The notes under the pieces were generated by a model. That model did not search any database. It was not told the origin of the DNA and was given only the letters and a program-made list of their open reading frames with translations. This document shows, piece after piece, positions 49,632 through 58,547 of a stretch of 64,000 nucleotides of DNA (the first letter of the stretch is position 1; every line of letters starts with the position of its first letter). The stretch spans positions 124,001-188,000 of the forward strand of contig NZ_JAUQSW010000010.1 of the NCBI RefSeq assembly GCF_030581075.1, given 5' to 3'. A program made the position numbers and the translations under genes. This DNA is from Hymenobacter cheonanensis (lineage in GTDB: Bacteria; Bacteroidota; Bacteroidia; Cytophagales; Hymenobacteraceae).

Positions 49632-50429
49632 TTATTCGGGCTGATAATCGGCGAAGGAGCCATCGCGGTAAAAAATGACGATGCGCCGAATGGGCTTCCC
49701 GGGCTCGGCCAGGAAAGGCAGTATGGCGGCTTCGCCGCCAGGGCTGGCCGGCAACGCGGGCGGAGTAGCCGTGGGCATTGGCACGGCCGGTAGCAGCGCA
49801 GCGGGCTGCTCGGCAGTAGGCGCTGCGCCCGCTGCCGGCGCGCCTAAAGGGGCGGCTGCCCCGGGGACCGGCTTGGAAGCCGGCGGCGCCGCTGGCACAA
49901 ACCGCGCAGCCCTGAATGGCTGGAGCGCCACTGGTGCCGCAACGGGAGCGGCTGGGGCTGGCTCGGGTTGAGGCACGCCTGCTGGCTCCATAGCTACCGG
50001 GGGCGGCCCGGCGGGCGACGCCCCCGCAGCTGGCCGGGCGGGCACGAAAGGGCGTGGAGCAGCCTCGGGAGGTGGCGGGGCCGCAGAAGCGGCAGCAGCC
50101 TCGGGCGGCGAGACAGCAAGAGCCGATGGAGGCGCGGCAGCGGGCACTTCTGCCTCGGCTAGGGGCGCGGGCGCTACCGGCAGAGGGCTTGCTGGGGCTG
50201 CCACGGGTGCGGGAGCTGCGGCCGCCAGCATTTCGCCAGTGCCAAAAAGGAGCCAGGGCAGCGAAATATCCGGGAAAGCGCCGCTTATCTGCTTCACTAC
50301 CTCCAGGCTAGGCTTGTTTCGCTCGCTTAGGATATGGCTCATGACTGGCCGCCCGACCCCAACCAGGTCGGCGAACTGCGTGGGGGAAAGCTGCTTATGC
50401 TCCAACAGTTGGCGGATGCGCGTTACCAT
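49632..50429 (-). CDS. XRE-type regulator with a long Ala/Pro-rich linker
   Basis: 265 aa. Residues 1-62 form a Cro/C1-type helix-turn-helix (TRIRQLLEHKQLSPTQFADL, then GRPVMSHILSERNKPSLEVV). Residues about 70-235 are low-complexity, almost only Ala and Pro with some Gly, Val and Glu. The last 20 residues (KPIRRIVIFYRDGSFADYQ) form a short conserved-looking strand-turn-strand tail. This layout, with a folded DNA-binding head and a fixed tail on a long flexible tether, is seen in Bacteroidota XRE proteins with shorter linkers. Target unknown. Confidence 0.8.
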   Translation of the reverse strand: MVTRIRQLLEHKQLSPTQFADLVGVGRPVMSHILSERNKPSLEVVKQISGAFPDISLPWLLFGTGEMLAAAAPAPVAAPASPLPVAPAPLAEAEVPAAAPPSALAVSPPEAAAASAAPPPPEAAPRPFVPARPAAGASPAGPPPVAMEPAGVPQPEPAPAAPVAAPVALQPFRAARFVPAAPPASKPVPGAAAPLGAPAAGAAPTAEQPAALLPAVPMPTATPPALPASPGGEAAILPFLAEPGKPIRRIVIFYRDGSFADYQPE

Positions 50430-50739
50430 AAGGTTTCAATTATTTTACAAATGTGCGAAAGCGCGCGCATAGTTGACGCCCTACCGACACTTCCCACCTG
50501 TTTACATACGTGCCAAGCAGAATGCTTTAGTTTGTTTACAGTTGTTTAAAGGCTGTTACCACGCGGAGCCACCTTGGCTTAAGCCACATCTTCTATACAA
50601 TTGTAATCATCAAAATCACTTCGTTTTATCCTCGTATTTCTCTCTGCTAGTCCCAAAAAAACGGCCCTGCTATGGAGATAGCAGGGCCGTTTGAGTAGTA
50701 GGAGAGCAGGGCATTTTAAGCCCTCCCGTATGACGATGC
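50430..50739. other. Intergenic region upstream of the XRE gene
   Basis: 310 bp, AT-rich between 50530 and 50640. It holds the L,D-transpeptidase terminator (50655-50692) and the presumed promoter of the XRE gene, for which I see only a weak CACATTTG box at 50449-50456 region on the minus strand. Nothing else recognised. Confidence 0.5.
50655..50692 (-). terminator. Terminator of the L,D-transpeptidase gene
   Basis: AAACGGCCCTGCTA (50659-50672) pairs with TAGCAGGGCCGTTT (50679-50692); the A-run at 50655-50661 gives the U-tract on the minus strand. Confidence 0.88.
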
Positions 50740-52506
50740 CTAATTAAAATACTCCTTAGCCAGGGTCTGGTCGTGGCCATAGATGTCGTCGCGGAAGTGG
50801 GCGTGGCCGTTGGCATCGGCCCAGGCCGTGAGGTAAACCAGGTATACGGGCAGCTTTTCCTTAAGCGTAATGTACTTCTCGCGGTGCTGCGCAATGGTAT
50901 CCTCAATGGCGGGCTGGCTCCAGTTGGGATTGTCGCGCAGCAGGTACGTAGCCAGCTTCACGGGCTCCTCTACCCGCACGCAGCCGTGGCTGAAGTTGCG
51001 CTTGGTTTGCGAAAACAGCTCGCCGTGGGGCGTGTCGTGGAGGTAGATATCGTTGGAGTTGGGGAAGATGAATTTTACGTCGCCCAGGTCATTCTTAGGG
51101 CCGGGGCGGCGGCGCATGGTGTACTTGAAAGTAGCCTGCGTCACGTTGGCCCAGTCGATGGTGGAAGGGTCTACCACGGTGGCTTTGCGGCCGTAGCCCT
51201 TCACCACTTCCATGTCGAGGCGGTCGAGCGTGCCCTGGGCATCGGCCACTAGTTTCGGGCGCAGCTCCTTGTCGATAATGCTGAACGGCACGTTCCAGTA
51301 GGGCGCCAGCACCACGTACTCCATCTTATCCGAAAACACCGGCGTGGCGGTAAGCGTCTTGCCCACGATAACGCGCATGGTAAGCGCTTCCTTGCCCTGC
51401 TCGAACACCCGCAGCCGGTACTCGGGGATGTTCACGATGAGGTAGTCGGGCTCGAATTTTTTGGGCAGCCAGCGCCAGCGCTCCATGTTCAGGATGACCT
51501 GGTCGATGCGCGCCTGGATGGGTACGTTGAGCTGGCGCAGGGTTTCGCCGCTCACCAAGCCAGTGGGGGGCAGGCCCAGGTCGGCCTGAAAACTTTTTAC
51601 GGCGGCTACCAGCGTGGGGTCGTATTTGTTGGCCGCGGCGGCGGGCGCAGGCGTCACATTGTTGACGGGCGTGGCGGTGGCCGCCACGGCAGCGGGTGTT
51701 TGGCCGGTGGCCTCGCCCCCTAGCAGGCGCTGGCGCAGCAGGCCCACCACGGGCAGCGCATCGCCGGGCTTGAGGTGGGTAGTGCCGGGCAGCGTGGGCC
51801 AGCCGCCCGCCGACTGCCGGGCGCGCAGCAGGCCTAGTGCCTTCTTGAGGTTGTTGTACTCGGGGTGCAGCGGCGCGAAGTCGTAGTAAGGGTAGGTGCT
51901 TTCGCGCTCGCGCAGAATGGTCATCAGCGCGTGGTCGAGCTTAATCTTGTTGCGCTTTACTTTCCAGGCGTCGTTCTTGGTATCGCGGGGGTTGGCCACG
52001 CCGCGGTAGTAGTCCGAGGCCCAGGCAAAATAGCTACCCGAGAGGGTCACGTCGAGCTTGCGCTCCAGCTGGTTACGGCGCGCAGTGTCCTGGCCCACGC
52101 TTTTTAGCTGGGCTAGCAAATCAGTTATCTGCTTGGTGTCATATCGCTTAGGCTCCAAGCCATCATCCTTTGCTTTACTTACTACGGTAAGGAAAGTAGT
52201 GGCTTGCGGCACGAGCTGGTGCTCCTTAAACCACCCTAGTCGAAACTGGCGCTCGCGGTAAAACTTGCGCGCCCAGCGCTCCTGCGCCTTGAAGTGTGCA
52301 TCGGCCTGCATGGCCCGAATCACGAATACGCTGTCGAGGTGCGGCTCGGGGCCGGTGTTATTGGCCGTCACGGCCGTGCCGGTTTTGGAGCTGGCCTGGC
52401 TGGTCTGGTCGCCCTGCCCGTTGCACGATGTCAGCAGGACGGGCACGCTGAGCAAGCCCAGAAACAAGGCTAGTGAAAGAAAATGTAGTCGGAGCTGTAA
52501 ACGCAT
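50740..52506 (-). CDS. Murein L,D-transpeptidase lipoprotein (YcbB-like)
   Basis: 588 aa from the ATG at 52506, which gives a lipoprotein signal with LLTSC (Cys near residue 27). An upstream in-frame start at 52647 is rejected. Order: a scaffold domain (FYRERQFRLGWFKEHQLVPQ), a peptidoglycan-binding domain (LVAAVKSFQADLGLPPTGLV) and the YkuD catalytic domain with KRNFSHGCVRVEEP, where the cysteine near residue 507 is the nucleophile. It forms 3-3 cross-links or attaches proteins to peptidoglycan in the periplasm. A Thr/Ala-rich linker at about 280-320 interrupts the scaffold. Confidence 0.9.
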   Translation of the reverse strand: MRLQLRLHFLSLALFLGLLSVPVLLTSCNGQGDQTSQASSKTGTAVTANNTGPEPHLDSVFVIRAMQADAHFKAQERWARKFYRERQFRLGWFKEHQLVPQATTFLTVVSKAKDDGLEPKRYDTKQITDLLAQLKSVGQDTARRNQLERKLDVTLSGSYFAWASDYYRGVANPRDTKNDAWKVKRNKIKLDHALMTILRERESTYPYYDFAPLHPEYNNLKKALGLLRARQSAGGWPTLPGTTHLKPGDALPVVGLLRQRLLGGEATGQTPAAVAATATPVNNVTPAPAAAANKYDPTLVAAVKSFQADLGLPPTGLVSGETLRQLNVPIQARIDQVILNMERWRWLPKKFEPDYLIVNIPEYRLRVFEQGKEALTMRVIVGKTLTATPVFSDKMEYVVLAPYWNVPFSIIDKELRPKLVADAQGTLDRLDMEVVKGYGRKATVVDPSTIDWANVTQATFKYTMRRRPGPKNDLGDVKFIFPNSNDIYLHDTPHGELFSQTKRNFSHGCVRVEEPVKLATYLLRDNPNWSQPAIEDTIAQHREKYITLKEKLPVYLVYLTAWADANGHAHFRDDIYGHDQTLAKEYFN

Positions 52507-52908
52507 CAGAAGGAAAAAATCGGGCGGCCAGGGCCCGCTGACTAATAGCCAGCAAAGCAGGTAAGCCGCGCCAGGGTGACGAGAAACTGCCCGTTTTACT
52601 GAGCCGCTACCGGGCGGGTTGTGCCGGAGGTTTCTACGCCCACGCAAATAACGCGCCTAAGGTACCAGAATGGTTCGGCCAAACCAGCCAGCGCCACGTA
52701 CTTTTTGCGGCGCCTGGGGCTGGCCACCTTCCTCCTCGGGCGGCGCGTTGGTGGCCGGGCCTCGGCAAGGCTAGCCCTCGCGTCGGCGCAGCCTTGCCAG
52801 CTGGGTTTTGGTTAGAGGAGCCAGCGCACCGCTAGCGCGTGGGCTCTCACTAGTCAGAGCGTCCGTCTGCCTTCCGTCACCTCCACCTTTCGTTTGTTTT
52901 TCTCTTCG
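52507..52908. other. Divergent intergenic region
   Basis: 402 bp between the L,D-transpeptidase and M1 peptidase starts. It is GC-rich with scattered CTAGC motifs. No gene, repeat or convincing promoter box was found. Confidence 0.5.
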
Positions 52909-54717
52909 ATGCAGCCCCTTCCCACTCCCCCACCCGCCGACCCGCACAGCTACGCCCAGGGCCCGGCCCTGCGCCACCTGCAGCTAGCCCTCACGGTTGA
53001 CTTTGCCCAGCAAACCCTGGCCGGCTCGGCTACCTGGCTGCTGGCCGAGCCACTAGCGGCGGCCGCGACTCTCGTGCTCGACACCCGCGACCTGACTATT
53101 GAGGGCGTGCAGGCTGGCCTGAAGGCTAGCGACGTGCCCGTGTCCTACTCGCTGGCCGCGCCCGACCCGGTGCTCGGCCAGGCGCTGCGCCTGGAGCTGC
53201 CGGCCGGCACGGCGGCCGTGCGCATCGCCTACCATACCAGCCCCGGGGCGGCGGCCCTGCAATGGCTGGCCCCGACCCAAACGGCGGGCACGCACCCGTT
53301 TTTGTTCACACAGTCGCAGGCCATTCTGGCGCGCACCTGGCTGCCCTGCCCCGACTCGCCGGGCCGGCGCTTCAGCTACGAGGCCGCGATGGAGGTGCTC
53401 GGGCCCGAGCGCGGCCAGCTGCTAGCCCTGATGAGCGCCGAGAACCCGCAGGCCACCGCCCTCGATGGCCGCTACCAATTCCGGCAGCCGCAGCCGGTGC
53501 CCGCCTACCTGCTGGCGCTGGCCGTGGGCCGGCTCGACTTCGCGCCGCTCGATGCCCGCACCGGCATCTATGCCGAGCCTGCTACTCTGGCCCGCGCCCA
53601 GGCAGAGTTTGGCGAGATGAGCGCGATGGTACGCGCCGCCGAACAATTGTATGGCCCCTACCGCTGGGGGCGATATGATTTACTTGTGTTACCAAGCAGT
53701 TTTCCATTTGGTGGCATGGAAAATCCTTGTTTAACATTTGTAACACCTACCATTCTGGCCGGCGACCGCAGCCTCACCAGCCTCGTGGCCCACGAGCTAG
53801 CCCACTCGTGGAGCGGCAACCTCGTGACCAATGCCACCTGGGATGATTTCTGGCTGAACGAAGGCTTCACGGTCTATTTTGAGCGGCGCATTATGGAGCA
53901 GCTCTACGGCCGGCCCTACGCCGACATGCTGCAAGTGCTGGGCGAAGCTGACCTGCGCCATACCATGCAGGAAATGGGGCCGGCTAGCCCGGCCACGCAC
54001 CTGCGCCTGCATCTGGCCGGCCGCGACCCCGACGACGGCCTCACCGACATTGCCTACGAAAAGGGCTGCCTGCTTTTGCTGACCCTGGAGCGGCTGGTGG
54101 GCCGCCCGCGCCTCGACGCCTTTATTACGGAGTACTTCGCCCGGTTTGCTTTTCAGAGCATGACCACCGACCACTTCGCGGCCTACCTCACCCAAACCTT
54201 GCTCACGCCCGACGAGGCTAGCCAACTCGACCTGCCCGCCTGGCTCGACGGCCCAGGCCTGCCGCCCGGCGCGCCCGTGGCGCAGTCGGCCCGCTTCGCC
54301 GCGGTCTATGCCGCGCTGGCCCGGCTGGCCGCCGGCGCGGGGCCCGCCACCTTGCAACCTATAACTACGGAGTGGAGCAGCCAGGAATGGGAGCATTTTT
54401 TGCGTGGCCTGCCCCCCACCCTGACGGCGGCCGACCTGGGCCGGCTCGACGAGGTTTTCCACTTCACCACCTCCGGCAATGCCGAGCTACTGGCCGCCTG
54501 GTTTCCGCTGGCCCTACGGGCGGGCTACGCGCCGGCCGACGCCCCGCTCGAAAACTTCCTGCGGCACGTGGGGCGGCGCAAGTTTCTGGTGCCCCTCTAC
54601 CGGGCGCTGCTGGCCACGCCCGGCGGGCCGGCGCGGGCCCGCGAAATTTACCAGCTGGCCCGGCCCAACTACCACTCGGTGGCCACGAGCACCCTCGATG
54701 CGCTGCTGGGCGCGTGA
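52909..54717 (+). CDS. M1 family metallopeptidase (leukotriene A4 hydrolase-like)
   Basis: 602 aa. Zinc site HELAHSWSGN (His near residues 295 and 299) with the third ligand Glu near 318 in WLNEGFTVYFER, giving HExxH-x18-E. The substrate-binding GxMEN loop is GGMENPCLTF. The C-terminal armadillo-like helical domain (HFLRGLPPTLTAADL, then FPLALRAGYAPADAPL) is that of leukotriene A4 hydrolase/aminopeptidase B relatives. No signal peptide is visible, so cytoplasmic. The ATG at 52909 is preferred over a TTG 15 bp upstream. Confidence 0.93.
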   Translation: MQPLPTPPPADPHSYAQGPALRHLQLALTVDFAQQTLAGSATWLLAEPLAAAATLVLDTRDLTIEGVQAGLKASDVPVSYSLAAPDPVLGQALRLELPAGTAAVRIAYHTSPGAAALQWLAPTQTAGTHPFLFTQSQAILARTWLPCPDSPGRRFSYEAAMEVLGPERGQLLALMSAENPQATALDGRYQFRQPQPVPAYLLALAVGRLDFAPLDARTGIYAEPATLARAQAEFGEMSAMVRAAEQLYGPYRWGRYDLLVLPSSFPFGGMENPCLTFVTPTILAGDRSLTSLVAHELAHSWSGNLVTNATWDDFWLNEGFTVYFERRIMEQLYGRPYADMLQVLGEADLRHTMQEMGPASPATHLRLHLAGRDPDDGLTDIAYEKGCLLLLTLERLVGRPRLDAFITEYFARFAFQSMTTDHFAAYLTQTLLTPDEASQLDLPAWLDGPGLPPGAPVAQSARFAAVYAALARLAAGAGPATLQPITTEWSSQEWEHFLRGLPPTLTAADLGRLDEVFHFTTSGNAELLAAWFPLALRAGYAPADAPLENFLRHVGRRKFLVPLYRALLATPGGPARAREIYQLARPNYHSVATSTLDALLGA

Positions 54718-54805
54718 GCCATGCCGCTAGCTTCAGCCGCGCCGGGCGGGGGCTGGCGGCATGGCTTTTGCCCAACCAGCCGGGCTAGCCCGGCCCCGGC
54801 CGCCG

Positions 54806-54813
54806 TACCTTTG
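54806..54813 (+). promoter_or_regulatory. Candidate -7 box of the cyanophycinase gene
   Basis: TACCTTTG is a full match to TAnnTTTG and lies 29 bp before the TTG start at 54843. No clear -33 box at the usual distance. Confidence 0.45.
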
Positions 54814-54842
54814 CTTTCTTCCAATCAGACTAGCCAGTACCG

Positions 54843-55730
54843 TTGAAAAATATTATTCCGCGCGGCAAGCTCATCGCCATTGGGGGCAATGAGGATAAGG
54901 GCACCTACCCTACCGTCCGCAGCAAGCGCCAGTATTACCTGAATTTTTTTGAACTGGGCATTCTCAAGCGCGTCGTGTCCGAGTCGGGCAAGGCCGACCC
55001 GCGCATTGAGGTCGTCACCACCGCTTCCATGATTCCGCAGGAAGTGGGGCCTATTTATACGGCTTCGTTTGCGATGCTCAATTGCCACAATGTGGGCATC
55101 ATGGACATTCGCACGCCCCAGGATGCGCGCCAGCCCGAGTATCTGGCCCGCCTGCTGGCCGCCGATGTAGTGATGTTTTCGGGCGGCAACCAGTCGCGGC
55201 TGCGTGAGATGTTCGGCGAAAGCGACTTTCTCGATACCCTCACCCGCCGCTACTACGCCGAGCCCAACTTCGTGATTGCCGGCACCAGCGCCGGCGCCAT
55301 GGCCATGTCGCAGCACATGATACGCGGTGGCTCGGTGCCCGATGCCCTGTTGAAAGGTGCCGTGAAGATGGGCGTTGGCCTCAGCCTCTCGCCGCCGGCC
55401 GTCATCGACTCGCACTTTGTGAAGCGCGGGCGCTTCGGCCGGCTCATCGAGGCGGTGGCGCTGCACCCCAGGCTCATCGGCATTGGGCTGGGCGAGGACA
55501 CCGGCGTGCTCATCACCGACGGCCACTTGGTCGAAACCATCGGCTCGAACCTCGTCATCATTCTCGATGGCCACGACATTCAGCACAACAATGCCGCCGC
55601 CGCCAAAAAAGGCACCACGCTCTCCATCGAGAATTTCAAGATGCACGTGCTGGCCAAGGGCAACGTGTACTGCATGACCGAGCGCAAGTTTTACGTGAGT
55701 AAGGAAGCCGCCGTGAACGCCAGCTGCTAG
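54843..55730 (+). CDS. Cyanophycinase (peptidase S51)
   Basis: 295 aa. The start must be TTG at 54843: a stop precedes it at 54831 and no ATG occurs before the conserved GKLIAIGGNEDKG. Active-site blocks are SGGNQSRLRE, GTSAGAMAMS (serine nucleophile near residue 150) and IDSHFVKRGRFGRL (His), ending FKMHVLAKG. It cuts cyanophycin, a branched Asp-Arg polymer, into beta-Asp-Arg dipeptides. No signal peptide is visible. An isoaspartyl peptidase that could act on such dipeptides is encoded 2.8 kb away at 58548-59477. Confidence 0.9.
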   Translation: MKNIIPRGKLIAIGGNEDKGTYPTVRSKRQYYLNFFELGILKRVVSESGKADPRIEVVTTASMIPQEVGPIYTASFAMLNCHNVGIMDIRTPQDARQPEYLARLLAADVVMFSGGNQSRLREMFGESDFLDTLTRRYYAEPNFVIAGTSAGAMAMSQHMIRGGSVPDALLKGAVKMGVGLSLSPPAVIDSHFVKRGRFGRLIEAVALHPRLIGIGLGEDTGVLITDGHLVETIGSNLVIILDGHDIQHNNAAAAKKGTTLSIENFKMHVLAKGNVYCMTERKFYVSKEAAVNASC

Positions 55731-55777
55731 CCACTCCGTAGTAGGATGTGGGGAGCACCGGGTGGCCGGGCTGCTCG

Positions 55778-55817
55778 CCAAAAAAGCCTCTCCCAATTAG
55801 GGAAGAGGCTTTTTTGG
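55778..55817. terminator. Bidirectional terminator
   Basis: CCAAAAAAGCCTCTCCC and GGAAGAGGCTTTTTTGG form the stem around AATTAG, with T-tracts on both strands. It lies between converging stops at 55730 and 55835. Confidence 0.9.
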
Positions 55818-55834
55818 TGGCAGGAAGACGATTA

Positions 55835-58252
55835 CTAGGCCAGCTCGGCTACCGGCGCCGGGGCGCTAGCCACTGGCGCGGCCTGGGCTTTGGCCACCGT
55901 TACCACAATGTGCTTGGAGGTGGGCGTGTTGCTCACCGGCACCACGCTGGATAGCGGCACGAGCACGTTCATTTCGGGGAAATAAGCGCCCACGTTGCCC
56001 TTCGGAATATCGTAAGGCACCACCAAAAACTTTTCGGCCGTGCGCGTTTGGCCCCCGTAGTGGCTGGTAATATCTACCAGGTCGCGGACTTGCAGGCCAC
56101 GCTCGCGGGCGTCGTCGTGGTGCATAAACAGCACCCGGCGCTCGCCAAACACGCCCCGGTAGCGGTCGTTGTTCTCGTACACCGTAGTGTTGAACTGGTC
56201 GTGGGCGCGCAGGCTGGTCAGTATCAGTTGGCCGGGGGCTAGCGGGGTTTTTTCGAGCTTCGTTACCGAGAAGTGCGCCTTTTGGTCGGCGGTCTTGAAC
56301 TTGCGGTCGCGGGGCCCGTTGGGCAGGTAGAAGCCGCCCGGCCGCCGCAGCTTCTCGTTAAAGTCCTCGAAGCCCGGCACTACGTGGCTGATGTGCTCGC
56401 GGATGAGGTCATAATTCTCCGTCATGGCCACCCAATCGCCCTTGAGCCTATCGCCCAGCGTGGCGATGGCCACGGCGCTGATAATGGCTACTTCGCTCAG
56501 CATCTGGTCGGAAATGGGGGCTAGCACCCCTTTGTTCTGGCCAATTACCCCCGTTGTGCTCTCGCACGACGTCATCTGGTGGCCGCTCTTCTGCATGTCG
56601 ATATCGACGTGCGCCAGGGTGGGCAGCAGCAGGCTGGTTTCGCCGGTGGTGAGGTGGCCGCGGTTGAGCTTGGTAGCTACGAAGATGGTCGCCAGCTGCT
56701 TGCGCATTCCGTCGGCAATCAGCTCGGTATCGGGGGCGGCAGAGAGCAGGTTGCCGCCCAGGCTGAAAAACACCTTGGTTTTGCCTTCCACCATCGCCCG
56801 CAGGCTTTTCACCACGTCGAGGCCGTGGGCGCGGGGCGGCTCAAAGTCAAACTCCTTCTGGAGCGCATCCAGAAACTCGTCCTTCATCTTTTCCCAGATG
56901 CCCATCGTGCGGTCGCCCTGCACGTTGGAGTGGCCGCGCACCGGGCAGGTGCCCGCCCCGCGCTTGCCAATGGCGCCTTTCAGGAGGTGCAGGTTCACGA
57001 TTTCCTGAATTACCTCCGTGCCCTGCTTCTGCTGCGTCACGCCCATGGCCCAGCAGGTGATAATCTTCTGCTTGGGCGCCAATAGGTTAGCCGCCTCCAG
57101 CAGCTGGTAGCGGTTCAGGCCGCTGCTCTCCTCGATGTCTTCCCAACTGGTGTTGCGAATGCTTTCCTCAAACGCGGCGAAGCCGCTGGTAAACTCGTCG
57201 ATGAACGGCCGGTCCAGCACCTCGCCGGGGTTATAGCTCTCGGCCTCAAACAGATGCTTCATCAGGCCGCGCAGCACGGCAAGGTCGCCGCCCAGCTTCA
57301 CCTGCAAAAACACGTCGCTTATCGGCGTGCCCGCGCTCAGCAGCGTCGGAATGGCCTTGAGCGGGTTTTTGAAGTCCTGCGGCTGCCGGAAGTGGTCGAG
57401 GCCAGCCTCCGGCAGCGGATTGATGCTGATAATCCTAGCCCCGTTTTGCTTGGCTTTTTGCAGCGCCGTAAGCATGCGGGGCGAGTTGGTGCCAGGGTTC
57501 TGGCCGATAACGATGATGACTTCGGAGTGGTCGAAGTCACTCAGTATTATAGAGGCCTTGCCCAGGCCCAGCGTGTCGGTCAGGGCCGCGGTGCTGCTCT
57601 CGTGGCACATATTGGAGCAGTCGGGCAGGTTGTTGGTGCCGTATTGCCGCACGAAGAGCTGGAATAGAAACGCCGGCTCATTCGGCACCTTGCCCGAAGT
57701 GTAGAACACGGCCTCGTCGGGCGAGGCTAGCCCGTTGAGCTGGTCGGCGATAATCTCGAACGCCTCGCGCCACTCGATGGGCTCGTAGTGGGTGCCGCCG
57801 GGGCGCTTCACCATGGGGTGCGTGAGGCGGCCCAGGTTGTTGAGGTCGCGGTCGGGCAGCTGCGACAGCTCGGCCAGGCTGTACCTGGCAAATACCTCGG
57901 GGCCGCAGGCGCGCACGTCGGCATCGGAGGCCGTGGCCTTGGCGCCGCTTTCGCAAAACTCGGCTATCGAGCGGTGCGCGTCGGGGTCGGGCCAGGCGCA
58001 CGACGAGCAGTCGTAGCCATCAAACTGGTTGAGCTTCTGCAAGCCGCGAGTGCCGCGCACCACGCCCGCCTCACCCCAGTTGAACTCGACGGACTCCAGC
58101 ACGGCCGTGACGCCGGCCGCAATGTGTTCGCGGGCCTTCAATTCTAAGTCGAGCAGGCGGTCGGGCGGCTGGGCCAGAATGGGGTGGCGGTGCTTGCTGG
58201 CCAGCGTGTCGGGCGCGGGCATCAGGGGTGCATTTTCGGGATGTTCGGGCAT
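55835..58252 (-). CDS. FdhF/YdeP family molybdopterin oxidoreductase
   Basis: 805 aa. The N terminus has the YdeP pattern NWGEAGVVRGTRGLQKLNQ and FDGYDCSSCAWPDP, in which cysteines are spaced C-x-x-C but the usual four-cysteine iron-sulfur loop of formate dehydrogenases is not seen. Pterin-binding segments include VFYTSGKVPNEPAF, NNLPDCSNMCHESS and IVIGQNPGTNSPRML; the C-terminal domain carries ILTSLRAHDQFNTTVYENND. It is a predicted molybdenum or tungsten enzyme of unsettled substrate. The last 15 residues are Ala/Pro-rich. It stands alone, converging on cyanophycinase. Confidence 0.9.
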   Translation of the reverse strand: MPEHPENAPLMPAPDTLASKHRHPILAQPPDRLLDLELKAREHIAAGVTAVLESVEFNWGEAGVVRGTRGLQKLNQFDGYDCSSCAWPDPDAHRSIAEFCESGAKATASDADVRACGPEVFARYSLAELSQLPDRDLNNLGRLTHPMVKRPGGTHYEPIEWREAFEIIADQLNGLASPDEAVFYTSGKVPNEPAFLFQLFVRQYGTNNLPDCSNMCHESSTAALTDTLGLGKASIILSDFDHSEVIIVIGQNPGTNSPRMLTALQKAKQNGARIISINPLPEAGLDHFRQPQDFKNPLKAIPTLLSAGTPISDVFLQVKLGGDLAVLRGLMKHLFEAESYNPGEVLDRPFIDEFTSGFAAFEESIRNTSWEDIEESSGLNRYQLLEAANLLAPKQKIITCWAMGVTQQKQGTEVIQEIVNLHLLKGAIGKRGAGTCPVRGHSNVQGDRTMGIWEKMKDEFLDALQKEFDFEPPRAHGLDVVKSLRAMVEGKTKVFFSLGGNLLSAAPDTELIADGMRKQLATIFVATKLNRGHLTTGETSLLLPTLAHVDIDMQKSGHQMTSCESTTGVIGQNKGVLAPISDQMLSEVAIISAVAIATLGDRLKGDWVAMTENYDLIREHISHVVPGFEDFNEKLRRPGGFYLPNGPRDRKFKTADQKAHFSVTKLEKTPLAPGQLILTSLRAHDQFNTTVYENNDRYRGVFGERRVLFMHHDDARERGLQVRDLVDITSHYGGQTRTAEKFLVVPYDIPKGNVGAYFPEMNVLVPLSSVVPVSNTPTSKHIVVTVAKAQAAPVASAPAPVAELA

Positions 58253-58547
58253 AATAGCAAGCAGCTACGGGCACCGCATAGCAACAGGCGAGCTGGCCAC
58301 GGGGCTAGCCGGCCCAAAGCTTCACGACCGGCGCGGGCCTATAAAAAGGGAAGAGTCAGCAGGAAGTAAGCGAAGCTCACCCAGGCAGCCCCGGCCATGG
58401 CCCGAGCCCGAGTTCCTTCGTTACTAAAATACGACAAAGCGGCCGGTTCGTTTGCGTAGCTGCCTGCCATTTCAGCTAAGGCATTTTCCCGGCAGCGGCC
58501 GGGCCAGGGCCGGCCGCTGCCCGGCGCAGGGGCCAGCCGCGCCCTTC

